The notes below the pieces were generated by a model that saw only the letters and a program-made list of their open reading frames with translations, was not told where the DNA came from and did not search any database. Shown piece by piece: positions 1 through 12,115 of a DNA stretch of 64,000 nucleotides. Origin of the DNA: Prorocentrum cordatum (Eukaryota; Sar; Dinophyceae; Prorocentrales; Prorocentraceae); the NCBI GenBank assembly GCA_963575745.1, contig CAUYUJ010019275.1, forward strand, positions 92,393-156,392. Reading direction: 5' to 3'. Position numbers and translations under genes: made by a program. The number at the start of each line of letters is the position of its first letter. Positions within the stretch are counted from its first letter, which is position 1.

Positions 1-204
1 GCGGGCCGCCAGTCCTCGACTGCACAAGAGGACGGGCGACCATCAGCCAGGATGCTGGGCTGCACTGCAGCAGACAGCTCCCCGAGGCAAGGACGGCAGG
101 GACGCGCCCGCCACGAGGCACGCACCCGAAGACTTCCTCGAGCGCGCGTCGCCCCTCGGGGCGACGCACGCCCTAGCATCAGTACGAAGGGGCCCCAGGC
201 AACA

Positions 205-345
205 CGCAGAGAAATACACACACAAACAAACCCATTCCCAAGATTTCCCTACATTTTTGGGGGGTTCTCGTCTTCCCCCCCTCTTCCCATATTTTCTCCC
301 GTACTCTCAGGGGAATCGACGATTAGTTGTGTCTGAGTGTTTCTC
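205..345. repeat. Dispersed repeat, CA-rich start and GTCGACGAT-like end
   Basis: This stretch begins with a short CA run, then a T/C-rich core (CTTCCCATATTTTCTCCC), and ends with an ATCGACGATTAGTTGTGTC segment. Related copies lie near 46005-46255 (interrupted by another element), 53110-53215 and 61690-61825. No coding potential is evident. The flanks at 1-204 and 346-1210 show no gene I recognise; overlapping frames in 421-1218 are open on both strands but match nothing I know. Confidence 0.6.
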
Positions 346-1214
346 TCCCTCCTGATCGTAGATGTGGGTGACGCCGACTTCATGCTGAGGTGAGGCGAAG
401 GCAAGAAGTCACAGCGCCGGTTGTTCCGACGCGCGGCCTTCCATCTTGGGGAGGGCGCCTCGGCCACCAGGGCCCACGCCGCCTCGGGCGCAGGGCTTGC
501 TGTGGACTTGCTACGGGTTTGCCACGGTGTCGGCGTCGTCCACTTGGGCGCGTCGAGAACTGACGGCGCGGCGACGGACGAACACGAGGCCAGATGGCCG
601 CAGAAGTGGCCTCTCAGAGAGCTGGCGGGCCTGGAAGATGACCGAGGGTTGCTCGATAGGTGCCCCGTGGCCCACGGTGCCCCCAGCTTTTCTCGCTCCG
701 CATTGGAGCCCCTGGAGCCCCGTGGGCCTCGTGAGGGGTGCTTTCAGAGGCCGCGGGGGCCTCCTTTGGAAATCCTGGGGGCACCTTGGGCGAGAGGCAT
801 TACTAGCACAACCCGAGATGTATCCAGAGCCGCGGTCGTTTCGAAGCGCTCGGGAACGATCTGGCCAAGATCTGCAACGCTCAGAATCGATGCGTTTCCA
901 TCCAAGGTGTGCCTGATAGGCTGTTTTCTTACTGTTTCGGAGCTCGGAGAGGCTCCCAGGAGGGCGAAACCAGGGAAGCATCGTTGCCACGGCGTGCTGC
1001 GCATGCTTGAGAAAACTCTGGTCGCAGAATGTGATGTAGACAAGCGTGCATGCAAGCATGTGCTTGTTGCGCGTTCCATGGCCGCCGAGGCTCGTATCAG
1101 ATCTCGTTTGCATGTTCTGGGGCGACTTCCCACGGGGCCGCACTGCGATACAGTGAAGAGAAGCGTCGACCACGTAGAGTTGTCGGGAACCATTGTGCAT
1201 ATTCCTGTAGGAAA

Positions 1215-1460
1215 CTGAACTCTATTCACCGACACTTTTTCTGGCCCCGCACTGAAACTCACACAGGATACCGGATCCTGGTGTGTACGGCATCCTGATG
1301 TGTGTGTGTGTATATATATATATATATGGTTCGTTGCTTTCGCGGGTAAACGGGGGAAACATATGCACCACACCACTCCGACGTCGTCCTCGACCCCCGA
1401 AAAGTCTTGGGATTGAAAACAGCCTGCCACTGGTAATGTATACTTATGCTCCAGTTTGCG
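1215..1460. repeat. Dispersed repeat shared with 39320-39555
   Basis: The sequence from the CACTGAAACTCACACAGGAT region to the block around CACTGGTAATGTATAC is repeated, diverged, at 39320-39555. Both copies include a phrase like GCACCACACC(A/G)C(T/C)CCGACGTCGTCC. A TG/TA microsatellite (about 1303-1326) lies inside the first copy. Both copies sit near a copy of the 240-bp palindromic element (1845-2076 and 39061-39297), so they may have moved or been copied together. Bases 1461-1844 hold nothing I can name. Confidence 0.55.
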
Positions 1461-1844
1461 AATTTCTCCCTCTTCATAACCGACACCTTCCTCTCCGCCC
1501 TATTATTCAAGGTCTCGATGAGGCAGCTTGGAGACTACAGACTCCTTAGCATGGTGGGCTTCGGCTGAACGCAAGTTGCCACGTTCGGAGGTTCGTGCAA
1601 CACTTGCGCAGCACTTGCTCTGTACTCTCGCGCCACTGTGTCCCGGCTCGCAGGGCCCACGGTGCGGCGGCACCCTCAATTGCAGACCGCATGGCGCACT
1701 TGATTGATTGCAGACATCGTGTCCATCATGCAGGCTTTGTGCACTTGCCCGAAGGATTTGGCCCGGAGAACGCTTGACGGCCATAGGAAGGGAAAATTGA
1801 ACTGGTGCCCCTTCTCTGGACTTGCGCGTTCCGAAGCTCTCCAC

Positions 1845-2076
1845 TTGAGCAGGGACCGACCGTCCCAGCATTCCTATAGTCCTACCACGACATGTCCTTA
1901 GAACCCAACAATGTTCTGAGAACCAACGTGCTTAGAACAGGAGCCCGATGTGCTAGAACAAGACAGCCCCCGCCAGAAATGCTCTGAGAGCACTGCGTGG
2001 CAACCACAAAAGGCTGTTCGAATTTAGTTTGGTACGTAGGGCTATAGGCGAGCCAGGACGCTTCGCCACTGCTCGA
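1845..2076. mobile_element. Palindromic MITE-like element, family A, copy 1
   Basis: The left end TTGAGCAGGGACCGACCGTC matches, imperfectly, the reverse complement of the right end TCGAGCAGTGGCGAAGCGTC. Both arms continue through CCTATAG(T/C)CCTACCA. The interior carries several GTTCT(T/G)AGAAC-like small palindromes. It is too short to encode a transposase. Other copies are 39061-39297, 62015-62256 and an interrupted one at 24963-25376. Confidence 0.75.
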
Positions 2077-2514
2077 TCCACCCGTCTGGGGCCGCCACGG
2101 GGACGGGGCGAAGGCCCGCGGCATCCGCCGGGGCCCCGCGCGCTCCGGCTCCGTGCGCCGCCGCCCCACCGGCCAGTTCCGCACGGGGCTCACGGACGCC
2201 GGGCGTGTCGCAGGTACGAACCTGTTCAGCTCCTGCTGTGCATAGCAATCGTGCCATATCGTCCCACCAGCCTTTTTGAGATTCCTCCTTTCCCCCCCCA
2301 AAAAAAATGCCCTTCGGGGAGGTTAATCTCCCCCACCCCCCTGAGGCTTTCTTTGGAGGGATTAGCGACGCGTTAGAGCGTCCAACATCCCCCAAAAGAG
2401 TCCCAAGAGGGCTCCAAGAGGCGATTTGGAGGTTCTGTCCTGTCCTCGACTGCGCTGTTCTCCTACTCCCCCTCGTTCTCGTCTTTGCCCTCATCGATTC
2501 CGTTTTCCGTTCCT

Positions 2515-2592
2515 CCTCTTCCTCGTCGTCGTTGTCGTCGACGTCGTCGTCGTCGTCGTCTTCCCCCTCCTCCTGCTCTTCCTCCTCCATCC
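2515..2592. repeat. TCC/TCG triplet microsatellite
   Basis: Runs of TCC, TCG and TCT triplets. The reading frames through it (poly-Ser, poly-Asp/Glu or poly-Arg, depending on frame) are artefacts of the repeat. Confidence 0.85.
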
Positions 2593-2950
2593 CTCGCCCC
2601 CACGCGGGCCCCAGGGATGGCCCCAAGAGGCCAACCAAGTCCACCCCCATAGCTCCCAAAGATCTCTCTGTTCACCCTGGTTGCCCGACTTGTTCCACTA
2701 GTCTCTCGTCACTGTTTTTTGAATGGGCTGGTGGGGATACGCGAAGCCTTGAATTACGCTACCGAAGAAACCCACATACTTATAATATGTCTGGCGTGAG
2801 GATAGCTGACGAGAAACTTGGGGGAATGATGTTGGTGGCCGTTGCTTCGCCGAGACCACTGGTGGCGCTGGTCAAGCCTTGGGAGACTGACGCGCCGTGC
2901 GAACAGCACCCTGAGCCATGACGACCACGGAAGCGAGCGGAGCTGTACTG

Positions 2951-3081
2951 GCCATCGCTCGGACGTACATTTCCTGTGTTTTTTTTTTTCCGGTTTCGTG
3001 CGTGGTTATTTTCGCCAAGTGCTCAAGGATGCTCTTCGATGGTCCTCGCCGAAGGAAAAATGCACACGCCCGAGCGATGCC
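2951..3081. mobile_element. 130-bp inverted-repeat element, family C, copy 1
   Basis: It starts GCCATCGCTCGGACGT and ends with the inverted form, ...CCCGAGCGATGCC. The core contains GTTTCGTGCGTGG and GATG(G)TCCTCGCCGA. Seven related copies or part copies are in the window: 14545, 26518, 34328 (right half), 37834, 39777, 45498 and 46081. It is non-autonomous; no protein is encoded. Confidence 0.8.
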
Positions 3082-3164
3082 GAGTGCAGGTAGGCAGGCG
3101 GACGGCGCACGAGTCTCGACGCGGTGGGCAGGCGGAACGCGCACGCCGCGGGGAGGGACCACCC

Positions 3165-4560
3165 CCTGCGCATCCCCGATGCTGTCGAGGAAGTGCCACG
3201 CCTGCTGTGCATGGGCGACTGGGGCGTACAGGCACCGCGGTGAGGGACCAGCCCCTGCACACCCCCTACGGTGTCCAGAAAGTGCCACGCCTGCCACGCT
3301 CGCCGACCCTGGCACGCATAGCGGCCGCGCTGAGGGACCACCCCCTGCGCACACCAAGCAGGCGTCGAGGAAGTGCCACGCCTGCCACGCTCTCAGGCCC
3401 TGGCACGCATAGGGACCGCGCTGAGAGACCACCCCCTGCGCACCCCCTCTGGTCTCTGGCACGCATAGAGGCCGCGCTGAGAGACCCCCCCCGCCTGCGC
3501 AAACCCTTTCTAATGCCAGGAAAATGCCACGCCTGCCACGCTCTCCGACCCTGACACCCACAGAAGCCGCGCTGAAAGAACCCCCTGCGCGCCCCCTCAA
3601 GTGTCGAGGAAGTGCCACGCCTGCCACGCTCTCAGGCCCTGGCACGCATAGGGGCCGCGGTGGGAGACGAGAATGCCACGCCTGCCACGCTCTCCGACCC
3701 TGGCACGCATAGCGGCCGCGCTGAGAGACCGCCCTCTGCGCACCCTCTCTGGTGTCGAGAAACTGCCACGCCTGCCACGCTTTGCGACCCTGGCACGCAT
3801 GGATGCCGCGCTGAGAGGCCACCTCCTGCGCACCCTAATCAGGTGTCGAGAGTGCCACGCCTGCCACGCTGTGCGAGCGTGCGGCGGATAGCGCCCCCAC
3901 CTCCAGCGCACCCCCTGTGGTGTCGAGAACCTGCAACGCCTGCCGCGCTTTGCGAGCGTACGACGGATAGCGCCCCCACCTCGGGCACACCCCCTGCGGC
4001 GTAGAGAAACTGCCGCGCCTGCCACGCTTTGCGAGCGTACGACGGGTAGCGCCCCCCACCTCGGGCACACCCCCCTGCGGCGTCGAGAAACTGCCACGCC
4101 TGTCACGCCTTGCGAGCCCGAAACGGATAGCGCTCCCACCCACAACGCACCCTGGTGTCGAGAATGTGCCACCCCTGCCACGCTTTGCGAACCAGAAACG
4201 GATAGCGCGCCCACCCCCAGAGCACCCCCTATGGCGTCGACGAAATGCCACGCCTGCCACGCTTTGCAAGCCCGAAGCGGATAGCACTCTCATCCCCCAG
4301 TGCACCCCCTGTGGTGCCGAGGAGGTACCACGCCTGCCACGCCTCGCGAGCCCGAAACGGATAGTGCTCCCACCCACAGCGCACCCCTATGGCGTCGAGG
4401 ATGTGCCACGCCTGCCACGCCTTGCAAGTTCGAAACGGATAGCGCTCCCACCCACAGCGCAGCCCCTGTACTGTCGAGGATGTGCCTCGCCTGCCACGCC
4501 TTGCGAGCTCGAAACGGATGGCGGTCACACCCACAGCGCACCCCCTGTGGCAGCGCTTTG
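3165..4560. repeat. Minisatellite, about 80-91-bp units
   Basis: About 16 diverged units, each with CCACGCCTGCCACGCT, then a variable GACCCTGGCACGCATAG- or GAGCCCGAAACGGATAG-type segment, a CCCCCTGCGCACCCC segment and GGTGTCGAGAA. Early units are about 91 bp and later ones about 80 bp. Long open frames through it on both strands are repeat-driven and not taken as genes. Confidence 0.9.
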
Positions 4561-4951
4561 CGAGCCCGAAGCGCCCCCCCCATCCCCCCCTGTGGCGTTC
4601 ATGTGGTGTGGTGTGCGGCGCGTCATGTGTATGATGCGTGGGCGGCTGTATGTACGCCCAGTTCGCGTCATGTGAATGATGCGTGTGCGGCTGTATCTGG
4701 ACGTGGGTGCATTCTGCAGTGAACACGCCAGGCGTCCACTAGCTTTGTTGTATTTTTCCTCGTCCCATGCCCCCGGCGGGGCCTCGGGGCCTCCCTGGCC
4801 GCTCCGCGCCTCGGAGCGACGTGCGGCGCGCACGCTGCGCCGAGCGTGCCGGGCTGAGTGGGGAGGGGGAGGAGGGGGAAGAGGAAGGGGAGGGGAAGGG
4901 GAGGGAAGAGAGAATCCACGGACTGCACCGGTCTGACAATCATTCATAATT

Positions 4952-7900
4952 TTATAAGGGCAATGTTTGAGCTACTTCTAACAAGGCTTCTCGATGTGTG
5001 GCGAGAGAAAGATCTAGAGCAATGTTCCGGAGGGCAGGGTGTCGGTGGGCGGCTGTCGCTATCCAGTATTCCTCAGCAGTTTCTTTCGTCCACTTCAACC
5101 GAGGTCGCCCCGCCCGGTTTTTCTCGAATCGTAGAAACTCTAGCGCGTCGGCTCTCATGGTTGCTTGCCGGACTGGGTCCGAAGGATCGGCGTTCAAGAG
5201 GTTTTGATACAGTTTCAGCTTTTGTTGGTGGTACATTTGGCTGAACGGAGTCACTGGTTTGGTTGCTCCTGCAGCTTGGATACTCTGGTTCGCCCTTTCG
5301 AACACGAGAGCATTCGTGTTTGCTCGGTTGACGTATGTCGTTGTCATGTGCAGGATTTTGCGGAGTCCTTTCAGCTGCACTGTGTCGATCCGTTTGATCG
5401 TTGCTTGCGTGAGCTGTGCTGTGGCCAGTCCGTACAGGAGCTTAGACCGGATTGTCGCGTCGAAAGCGAAGATTTTAAAGCGAGTGGGGCAGTCGCTGTG
5501 CAACCAGAAAGTGTTGAGCTTTTTCATCGTAGCGAGAACTTGAGAGATGCGAGCATTGACTTCTTTGGTAGTGTCGCTCTTATTATTAAGCATGCATCCA
5601 AGGTATTTGACTTCCGCTTTGACTTCCACAGGGTCCCCGTTAGCGAAATGGATGTTTGGGTGGGAGTGCCCGGTGTGGATAACTTCACACTTGGTTGTGT
5701 TGAGTCGAAGGCCATACTTGGAACTTTCTTCTTCAATTGACTTTAACAGCGCGTTCATTGCTTTGGTGCTTTGCGCTATACAGATGGTATCATCGGCGTG
5801 CAAACCAGCGTCAAAGCTCACGCCTGGCAGACGGTGCGGGCCGAGCTGGCGGTCCACGTTTTTTCTGGACATCATGGAAAAGAGCGGTCATGACCAACAA
5901 AAACAAGTATGGCGACAAAGGACAGCCTTGTCTTATACCGCACTGTTGTTCGTACCACGACGATTCCGCTCCTTCCATTTCGACCTTGAACTGCGTGACG
6001 CGGTAAATGCTCTGCACCGCTTTGATCAGCTTGGAGTGCACATTCATGCGGTCCATGGCGTTCCACAGACTCTCTCGCGTGACTTTATCCAGCGCTTTTT
6101 CCCAATCGAGCAAAACCATGAGCACCTGTCGGTCGGCCGCTTCGCCCATCTCGGCGAATCGTCTCACGCACTGAACGGCGTGCATAGTGCTCTTTCGCCG
6201 GCGGAAGCCGTACTGCGTGGATTGGACATATGGGTCAACGTGTTCCTCGATGCGCTTCTGAAGGATTGCAGCATACAGCTTATATACGCTGTTGAGTAGT
6301 GAAATCGGCCTGTAGTTGTCCAGTTTGCCGGTGTCTCCCTTCTTAAAAATCAGCGCGACACGGGCTTGGGCCACGTCCGGAGGTGCAGTTTCCGAGCGCC
6401 ACCACTCGTTTAGCAAGTCTACAATTTTGGGAGTTCACATCGTCCAATTCTTTCAAGGCCTCCATTGGGACGTTGTCCGGACCAGGGGCCTTGCGTCGCT
6501 TGCACTTCTTCAGCACCGCTCGTGCCTCGGCTAAGGCGATATCTCTCGTATTGTAAGGCAGCATCGGTTGCACTATCTTGGGGCGCGGCAGTGTCGACCC
6601 CGGGAGGGCTTAATTGCTTTCCATTGTTTGGTGGCCAGATGCTTGGCGGCCCCCTCTGCCATTTGGCATTTTGGTACATTTTTGCCCTGTGCTGTCTTGA
6701 AGTTGCACGGTTGTGCTACGTGACCTTTTTTGAGCTGTCGAATGCCCATCCACGCGTCCCGAGTGTCGAGGTCCTTGCTTAAAGTCTTAATTATATATTC
6801 CCGGCTGTCTCGTTTCTTGCTTTTCCGGAATTCCGTGGAGAGCAAACTATGCGCGTGTAGGTCCTGATTAAGCAAGGCCAACCTGCGTTGTTCGAGTAGC
6901 TCCAGCGCGCCGGCTGACGTTTTCTCCTGCGTTGGTTTGCGAGGTGCTCTCGGGAGGCTGGACAGCGAGGCTCCCGCTAATGCTGCTTGGACTGTTTCCG
7001 TGGGGCTCGCGCCACTTGCTGCGGCGATTTGCCATGTTACTTGGGCATTGAATGTCTCCGCTTGGTCTTCCGTGCAAGGTAGAAACTTTGGTCGAGGCGT
7101 TTTTGCCTTCTCGGGGCCCCGCTTGAGGCGCGCGCAGAACGTGGCCCGAAGCGGACTGTGGCCCGAGTGGATATTCGCGGTTCGATCGGCTTCGCAGTCA
7201 AGGACGGCTCTTCTCCATCTGCGGCCCACGAGGATATAGTCCAATACTTCGCGCCACTGCCTGGTGCACGGGCTACTGAAAGTGGCGCCAGGTTCCCTGT
7301 GCGTGGCTAATTGTTTTCTGGCCGTTTTCGGAACTGTGTGTTGGTGAGAATCAGATCATTGTCAACGCAGAAACTCAGAAAAAGCTGCCTGTTGTACACA
7401 GAGTCCGGGTTGCGTTGGAGAGGGTTGACGTTTTCTGGATCGAAAGTGTGCTGGCCGACTACAGTTCGCTCGGCATCATCCAATGCAATGTGTATTCTAG
7501 CATTGAAATCACCTAAAATCAATGTTGGGCCTTTGTTTTTGTATCGGTCCCAAATGCGCGAGAGATCAGCATAGAAATCGTCTTTCTCCGCTTCTGGGCG
7601 CGCGGCGGTTGGTGCGTATACGCCAATGAGTGTCAATTGTGTCGCTTGTTGTCGCAGTTCCAACACAATGATCCGGTCCGAGACCGGGACTACATCTTTT
7701 ACGTATTTGCAATGCTGTTTGCTGATTACAAAACCAACTCCCGTCGAAAAGTGTCGTGCTTGCGTCTTGCCTTCTCCGGCGAAATACCAATGGTAATCTT
7801 TACGGGTTTCCCGCGAATTGGTGCGAGTATGGGTTTCTTGGATTGCAAAGAACGGAATTTCTCTTTTTGCTTCATCCATATTTCAATTTCTTCTCTCTTG

Positions 7901-7989
7901 CCTGCCTGTGCTAGTCCCTGGGCATTTGCAGCAGCGACGCGCAATTTGCTTCCAAGAGATAGCGTTCGCGTGCGCCGCCAAAGCTCCAT
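4952..7989 (-). pseudogene. LINE ORF2: endonuclease-reverse transcriptase, frameshifted
   Basis: Minus-strand pieces: 7989-7726 (start of the endonuclease, NAQGL), 7879-7307 (endonuclease with FFAIQETH and LILGDFNARI), 7244-6573 (MDYILVG, then HSGHSPL in place of the usual SDH), 6573-6343 (KAPGPDNVP), 6416-5811 (RT with NYRPISLLN, motif A LLDWEKALDKV, motif B GIRQGCPLSPYLF) and 5875-4952 (motif C, LHADDTICIA, then thumb and a GRPRLKW tail). In this class it would nick target DNA and prime reverse transcription there. Odd points: at least five frameshifts, Tyr/Phe to His just before ADD in motif C, and Gly in the SDH motif. It is clearly a LINE EN-RT; I do not assign the clade. Confidence 0.88.
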
Positions 7990-8997
7990 TGGTGGAGCGG
8001 CGGAAGGATACTGGGCCGTAGCCCGATCCTGTTGGCTTGAGAGACGTGCTGCAGAATTGGCCCCTCGTTGTCTATGTGAAATGCGTGCTATGCGTCGTTT
8101 TTCGGCGCGTGCGGCTTTTCGCTTTCGCGCGGCCGTGCTGCTTCTTATGCCGCGATTCGCATTGCGGCTGCGGCCTTGCTCATCATGGAGGGGTGCGTGG
8201 CTCCGGGGTTATGGTCTCCGCTGGGCAGAAGCCCGCGGCTGACCCGCTGTACCGCGGAAGGTGTCACATGTAACGGTACGCATCCCATGTAACTGTTGCG
8301 CGTGTGACGATCGCGTTCCGGGGTTGGGCTTCTGCCCGTCCCCGGCGGGCGCGGTGCGGACTGTGAGGGCTTCTGCCCGAGTCCGCGGTCCTCCGGGGAG
8401 TGCCGGGGCTTCTGCCCCACCCCCCGGACGGCCCAAAAGTTTGGTTTTGTGTTCGCAATCAGAAAGAATATGGCGGGGAATGGCGAGGACGAGGGGGGGG
8501 GCGCAAGTGGGCTCCAGCATGGTTTCTGACACCTCGTGATTCCCTAGGATGTCCGGGGGCCCCCGTGTGTTCGTCCCTGTCCCTGCCTCTCTGGGTGCAT
8601 GACGATATTGCCATAAAAAGGGAATAGAGAAGGTAGGAGGAAGGCGGCGAGGGTGATCAAGGACAGAGAGCGATTCCTTTTCGGACTGAAGTCTCCCGTG
8701 CAGCGGAAGAACGACCGAGGCGGGTGAAGACGCATTGCCGCGACCGCCGTGCCCTGCCCTGCTGTCCTGCGCCAGATTCGTCGGAGCTGCAGGGTGCCTC
8801 TGCTCAGCGACGCCAGTAGGGCGCCCCCCCTCCATTCGCGGCCCCGGATGGAGCCCAGTCACCGCGACGGATCGATTAAAGAGGGGGGGAGGGAGGGCGG
8901 AGGGGGGAGAAGGGCGGGGGGGGGGGGCGAGGGGAGAGCGGGAAGAGGAAAAAGAAAAGAGGGGGCGCCGGAAGTCTGCCAGACCGGCACGCGCCTG

Positions 8998-10038
8998 TCA
9001 GCGCCCGCGCGGGGGCTTGCCCGCGGCCTGCAGCGGGTGCTCCTGGGTGAGGAACTCCGCGTCGAAGAAGAAGGGGGTGTCCTTGAGCCTGTCCTGCAAG
9101 AAGGCCATGAGCGCCTTCCCGTTGAAGCCCTGGCCGTTGGCGTCGCGGACGCACGCGCTCACGATGGCCTCGCTGGCGTCGAAAGAGGCCCGTGACCGCG
9201 ACGGCATCCTTGACCAGGACGCTGAAGTTCGGGTTCTGGACGCTGTACGCCCAATAGGTCTTGATGGTCGCGCGGTCGATGCCCGCCTGCTGCAGACCGG
9301 AATAGCATGCCTGGGGGATGGTGCCCACCAGCTTCTTCATCTGGCCTCCGGTGATCACCGCCTTCAAGTCCGTATGCTTGGTCAGATCACGTAGCTTGTT
9401 CTGGAGATTGCGGTTCTCACTCCATATGTTGGGCTCCGCGAGAACATAGCTGCCGCCGGTCCATGCCTTCGAGAAATCATTCGGGGAGAGCTTCTTGACG
9501 ATGCTCTCGGCCTCGTCGAGAAACTGCTTGATGCCGCGCTCACGCGGCCAGAGGAGCAGGACACCGACATGCGCATTGTCAAGTTTCTGCAATACTCCCT
9601 GCAAGCCATGCACCTGGATCTGCAGGCGCCTCGTCCTGACCCCCACCTCGTCGAGGCGGTCGATCTCCTCGCTCATGGCATCGTCCGGCCCAGACGCCTT
9701 GCCCATGCCTTTTCCGTCTCCTTTGAAGTCAACTGTGGCTCCAGCGGGTCCTCCGCTTGCAAGAGCGTGACCAGCCGTGTCCAGCCGGCGGCGCGCGCTC
9801 CGTGCGAACTGCTCCGGTTCGGCCTCGTCCGCCGATCCATTGCCTCAATGAGGCGCTCGGGTGCGACCGGTATGGCCGACGCCTGCTCAACCACCGCGTC
9901 GAGCACCTGCCGGCGAGAAGGGAAAGCCATCAGGTCCTTCAGGAGATCTCCGGGGCACTCGGTGCCGTGCTCAGCGTGTGCCTGGCGTGCCGCCAGCATC
10001 TTGGCGAGCCACTCTTTCTTCGGCATGCTGGCCGCCAT
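8998..10038 (-). pseudogene. LINE ORF1 (gag-like), frameshifted
   Basis: The start is the ATG at 10038 (MAASMPKKEWLAKM), about 90 bases inside the element's 5' end. The frame changes near 9700-9720 and again near 9170-9207, and ends at a stop by 8998. The conceptual protein is about 345 residues, rich in charged residues, with a linker (KGDGKGMGKASGPDD) and helical-looking segments on both sides. I see no CCHC knuckle or clear RRM. Its place upstream of the EN-RT frame supports an ORF1 role (RNA binding and particle formation in LINEs), which is inference. The two frameshifts make it a pseudogene. Confidence 0.65.
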
Positions 10039-10127
10039 GGCTGTGGGTGAGAAGGGATGCTGGAGAGAAGCGCGAAGTGGGATGGGGTGCTGTTGCAGAT
10101 CGGAACCACAACAGCTTTTTGTTGTAT

Positions 10128-10640
10128 GGTGTGTTGTTTTGTGTGCGTGTGCAAGTGTGTGCATGCGTGCGGCCGTGTAGACGCGCATGTCACGTGCGCG
10201 CCGTGCATGTGTTGAGCGCGGGGGAAGAGGAAGATCAGGAGGGGAAGAGGATGATGGGAATAATCAACGCGCACTGGGTGCCAGGCTGGATGTGGACGTG
10301 CGCCTCATGTGGGTAACCAATATGTTGTGCATGCGTATTGGGCTTATGATGCAGTGAACACACCAGGCGTGAACTGGCGTTGCACGGTGTGAATGCCAGT
10401 GTGCGCATGCGAGGGGCTGCATGTACACGCGCGTTTCATGCACATGCCGCGCACGTGCTGCGGGTGGGTTGGGGAGAAAGGGGGGGGAGGGAAGATGAGT
10501 GAAACGTGGGTGCGACGCGGCAAGGAAGAAAACCATAACCCTACGAAACATGTGGGGAAACACATGTTATGCATGCACTTCTGCACCTGCGTCCTGCCCC
10601 AACCCGCCCATTCAGTACTAAATGAACAAACTCTCACCGC
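10128..10640. repeat. Degenerate long-unit (about 250-260 bp) tandem repeat
   Basis: Units share GCAGTGAACAC(G/A)CCAGGCGT, a GTGTGCATGCG segment and CATGTAC(G/A)(C/T)GCCGTGCATGTG. In copy 1 the first part of this tract (4600-4753) is separated from the rest by the LINE; in copy 2 it is continuous at about 16290-16900. No coding capacity is evident. Confidence 0.65.
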
Positions 10641-11650
10641 AATTAATCAAAATGCTGCTGCAGAACCCGGCCAACCCAGCCGTGTCTGGCCGCAACATGT
10701 TCTAGAGCTGTGCAGCAGGAACAACTGCGCAATCACAGCGTGAGGGCTCGTTGTTCCCATCGTGCACTATTTTTTTTCAACGCCTTAGGTCACGCGCAAC
10801 GACTGGCTTGCAACCTGAAAGCACAGCTAGACCACCGAAAACTGGGCAAAGTTTAGCAAGGTCGGATGGCCAAGCATACAATGCGATTCGGTCATATTCT
10901 GCGACTGTCCCATCAGAGACGGTTGCGCTAGACGACAGCGTATCACATCCCCTGCTACATTTCGGGAACAAGGGAGAGGCGAGTGGACAGAGTAGCCCGG
11001 CAACACGTGTCCCACTGATCGAAGTGACCAGCGCAGAAGCCGAAATAATGTGCTGATACGGAAACACACATGGACCGTATCGCCAACACGGGGGGCAAGG
11101 GGACGAAGAGGAGCGCAGGCAGCCGCAACGCAGCAAGCAGCATGAGGCGCAGCAGGTACCGATCACGCCTGCATGTCGATGGCAGCATGAGCTGCTCACA
11201 AAAAGTTCACGCATGCGAGAGAAGTCTTCAGAGGGCAGACAGCACGTCCGATTCTCACCTCAAAGTTATAGCACGTCAGCGTGTGTGCATGAGCATGTTC
11301 ACGCGTAAATCTACTGATGTATAAAGCAGGGGCCGCGAGCCCAACGTCAGCGACGGTCTCGAAGAAGGGCAACAGGGAAAAGGAAGAGGACAAGGACCCT
11401 GCGATCCGACGTGCGGAGGAGGAGGGAGAGGAGGAGAAAGAAGAGAAGGAGGAGGAGGAGGTGGAGGGTAAGGCGGAAGGGAGATGAGAAGGGGGACAAA
11501 CTAAGGCCATGCGAATATTTTCTGCTCCGTTCCAAGATTAACGGGTAACCCCCGAAGGGGGTTCTAGAGGGGGCGAGGGAGGAGGGCCAGGGGGAGGTGG
11601 AAGAGGAGGAGGAGGACAGGGACAAGAAGAAGGATATCAACAAAAAAACA
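10640..11650. other. Duplicated non-coding block
   Basis: This AT-richer stretch is well conserved with 16940-17960 in copy 2. It contains short open frames on both strands, none recognisable, and A/G-rich runs (GGAGGA) around 11395-11480 and 11570-11625. I see no RNA gene or element termini here. Confidence 0.4.
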
Positions 11651-12115
11651 CCTTAAGAGGCAAGTCTCCGAAACTGATGCGACCTCGCCTTGGGATCGAT
11701 CGACCTCGAAACCGCACGTTTGGGACTTCAGCCAGCCCAAATGCCCTCCCGCAAAACCGGGGTGGGGGTGAGGGAAAAAGCATCAGAGGGGGAAGTCGGT
11801 CGTGTCTACTAGCAGCATTACTTGGTCGAGCTTTCGGAGTGTTTCGAAGGCTTCTCGGTGAGAGTAGTGAGCGCCGCATTTGAATGAGAGACCCCGAACC
11901 CCAGACTCCCCAAATGCCCCTTTAATCTCTTCGAGGTAAGAAATGGGATCTCTTTTTCGCTGGAAGGTGGAGAAAAGAAGAGTAGGAGAAGAAGGAGAAG
12001 GAGGAACAAGAGGAACAGGAGAAGGAGGTAGAGGGTCAGGTCCTCGCCGTCCGTTTGACACTGCCCGCCATTGTCAACGGACTTTATCGCTCAATCAGGA
12101 AGATCTACGTCACCA

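Larger units (their letters stand above)
4754..10127 (-). mobile_element. Nearly full-length APE-type LINE, decayed
   Basis: About 5.37 kb on the minus strand, flanked by AGCTTTGTTGTAT (4741-4753) and AGCTTTTTGTTGTAT (10113-10127), which is a target-site duplication confirmed by the empty site in duplication copy 2. Order on the minus strand: a short 5' leader, ORF1 (from 10038), a spacer of about 1 kb (including GGGCTTCTGCCC-type inverted repeats at 8220-8425), ORF2 with an apurinic-type endonuclease then a reverse transcriptase, and a 3' UTR ending in a GGAAAAATACAAC-like tail. Both ORFs carry several frameshifts, so this copy should not be able to move by its own proteins. It inserted after the tandem duplication or into only one copy of it. 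Confidence 0.9.

Noticed and set aside
421-1218. A 265-codon plus-strand ORF near the left edge
   Set aside because: Overlapping long frames exist on the other strand, there is no recognisable domain, and part of the region belongs to a dispersed repeat.
2872-4377. Long ORFs across the 80-90-bp minisatellite
   Set aside because: Open on both strands only because the unit is GC-rich and lacks stops. The residues simply repeat and the unit length is not constant.
3165-4560. A CRISPR-like array
   Set aside because: Units are diverged along their whole length with no conserved repeat and unique spacers, and the genome is eukaryotic.
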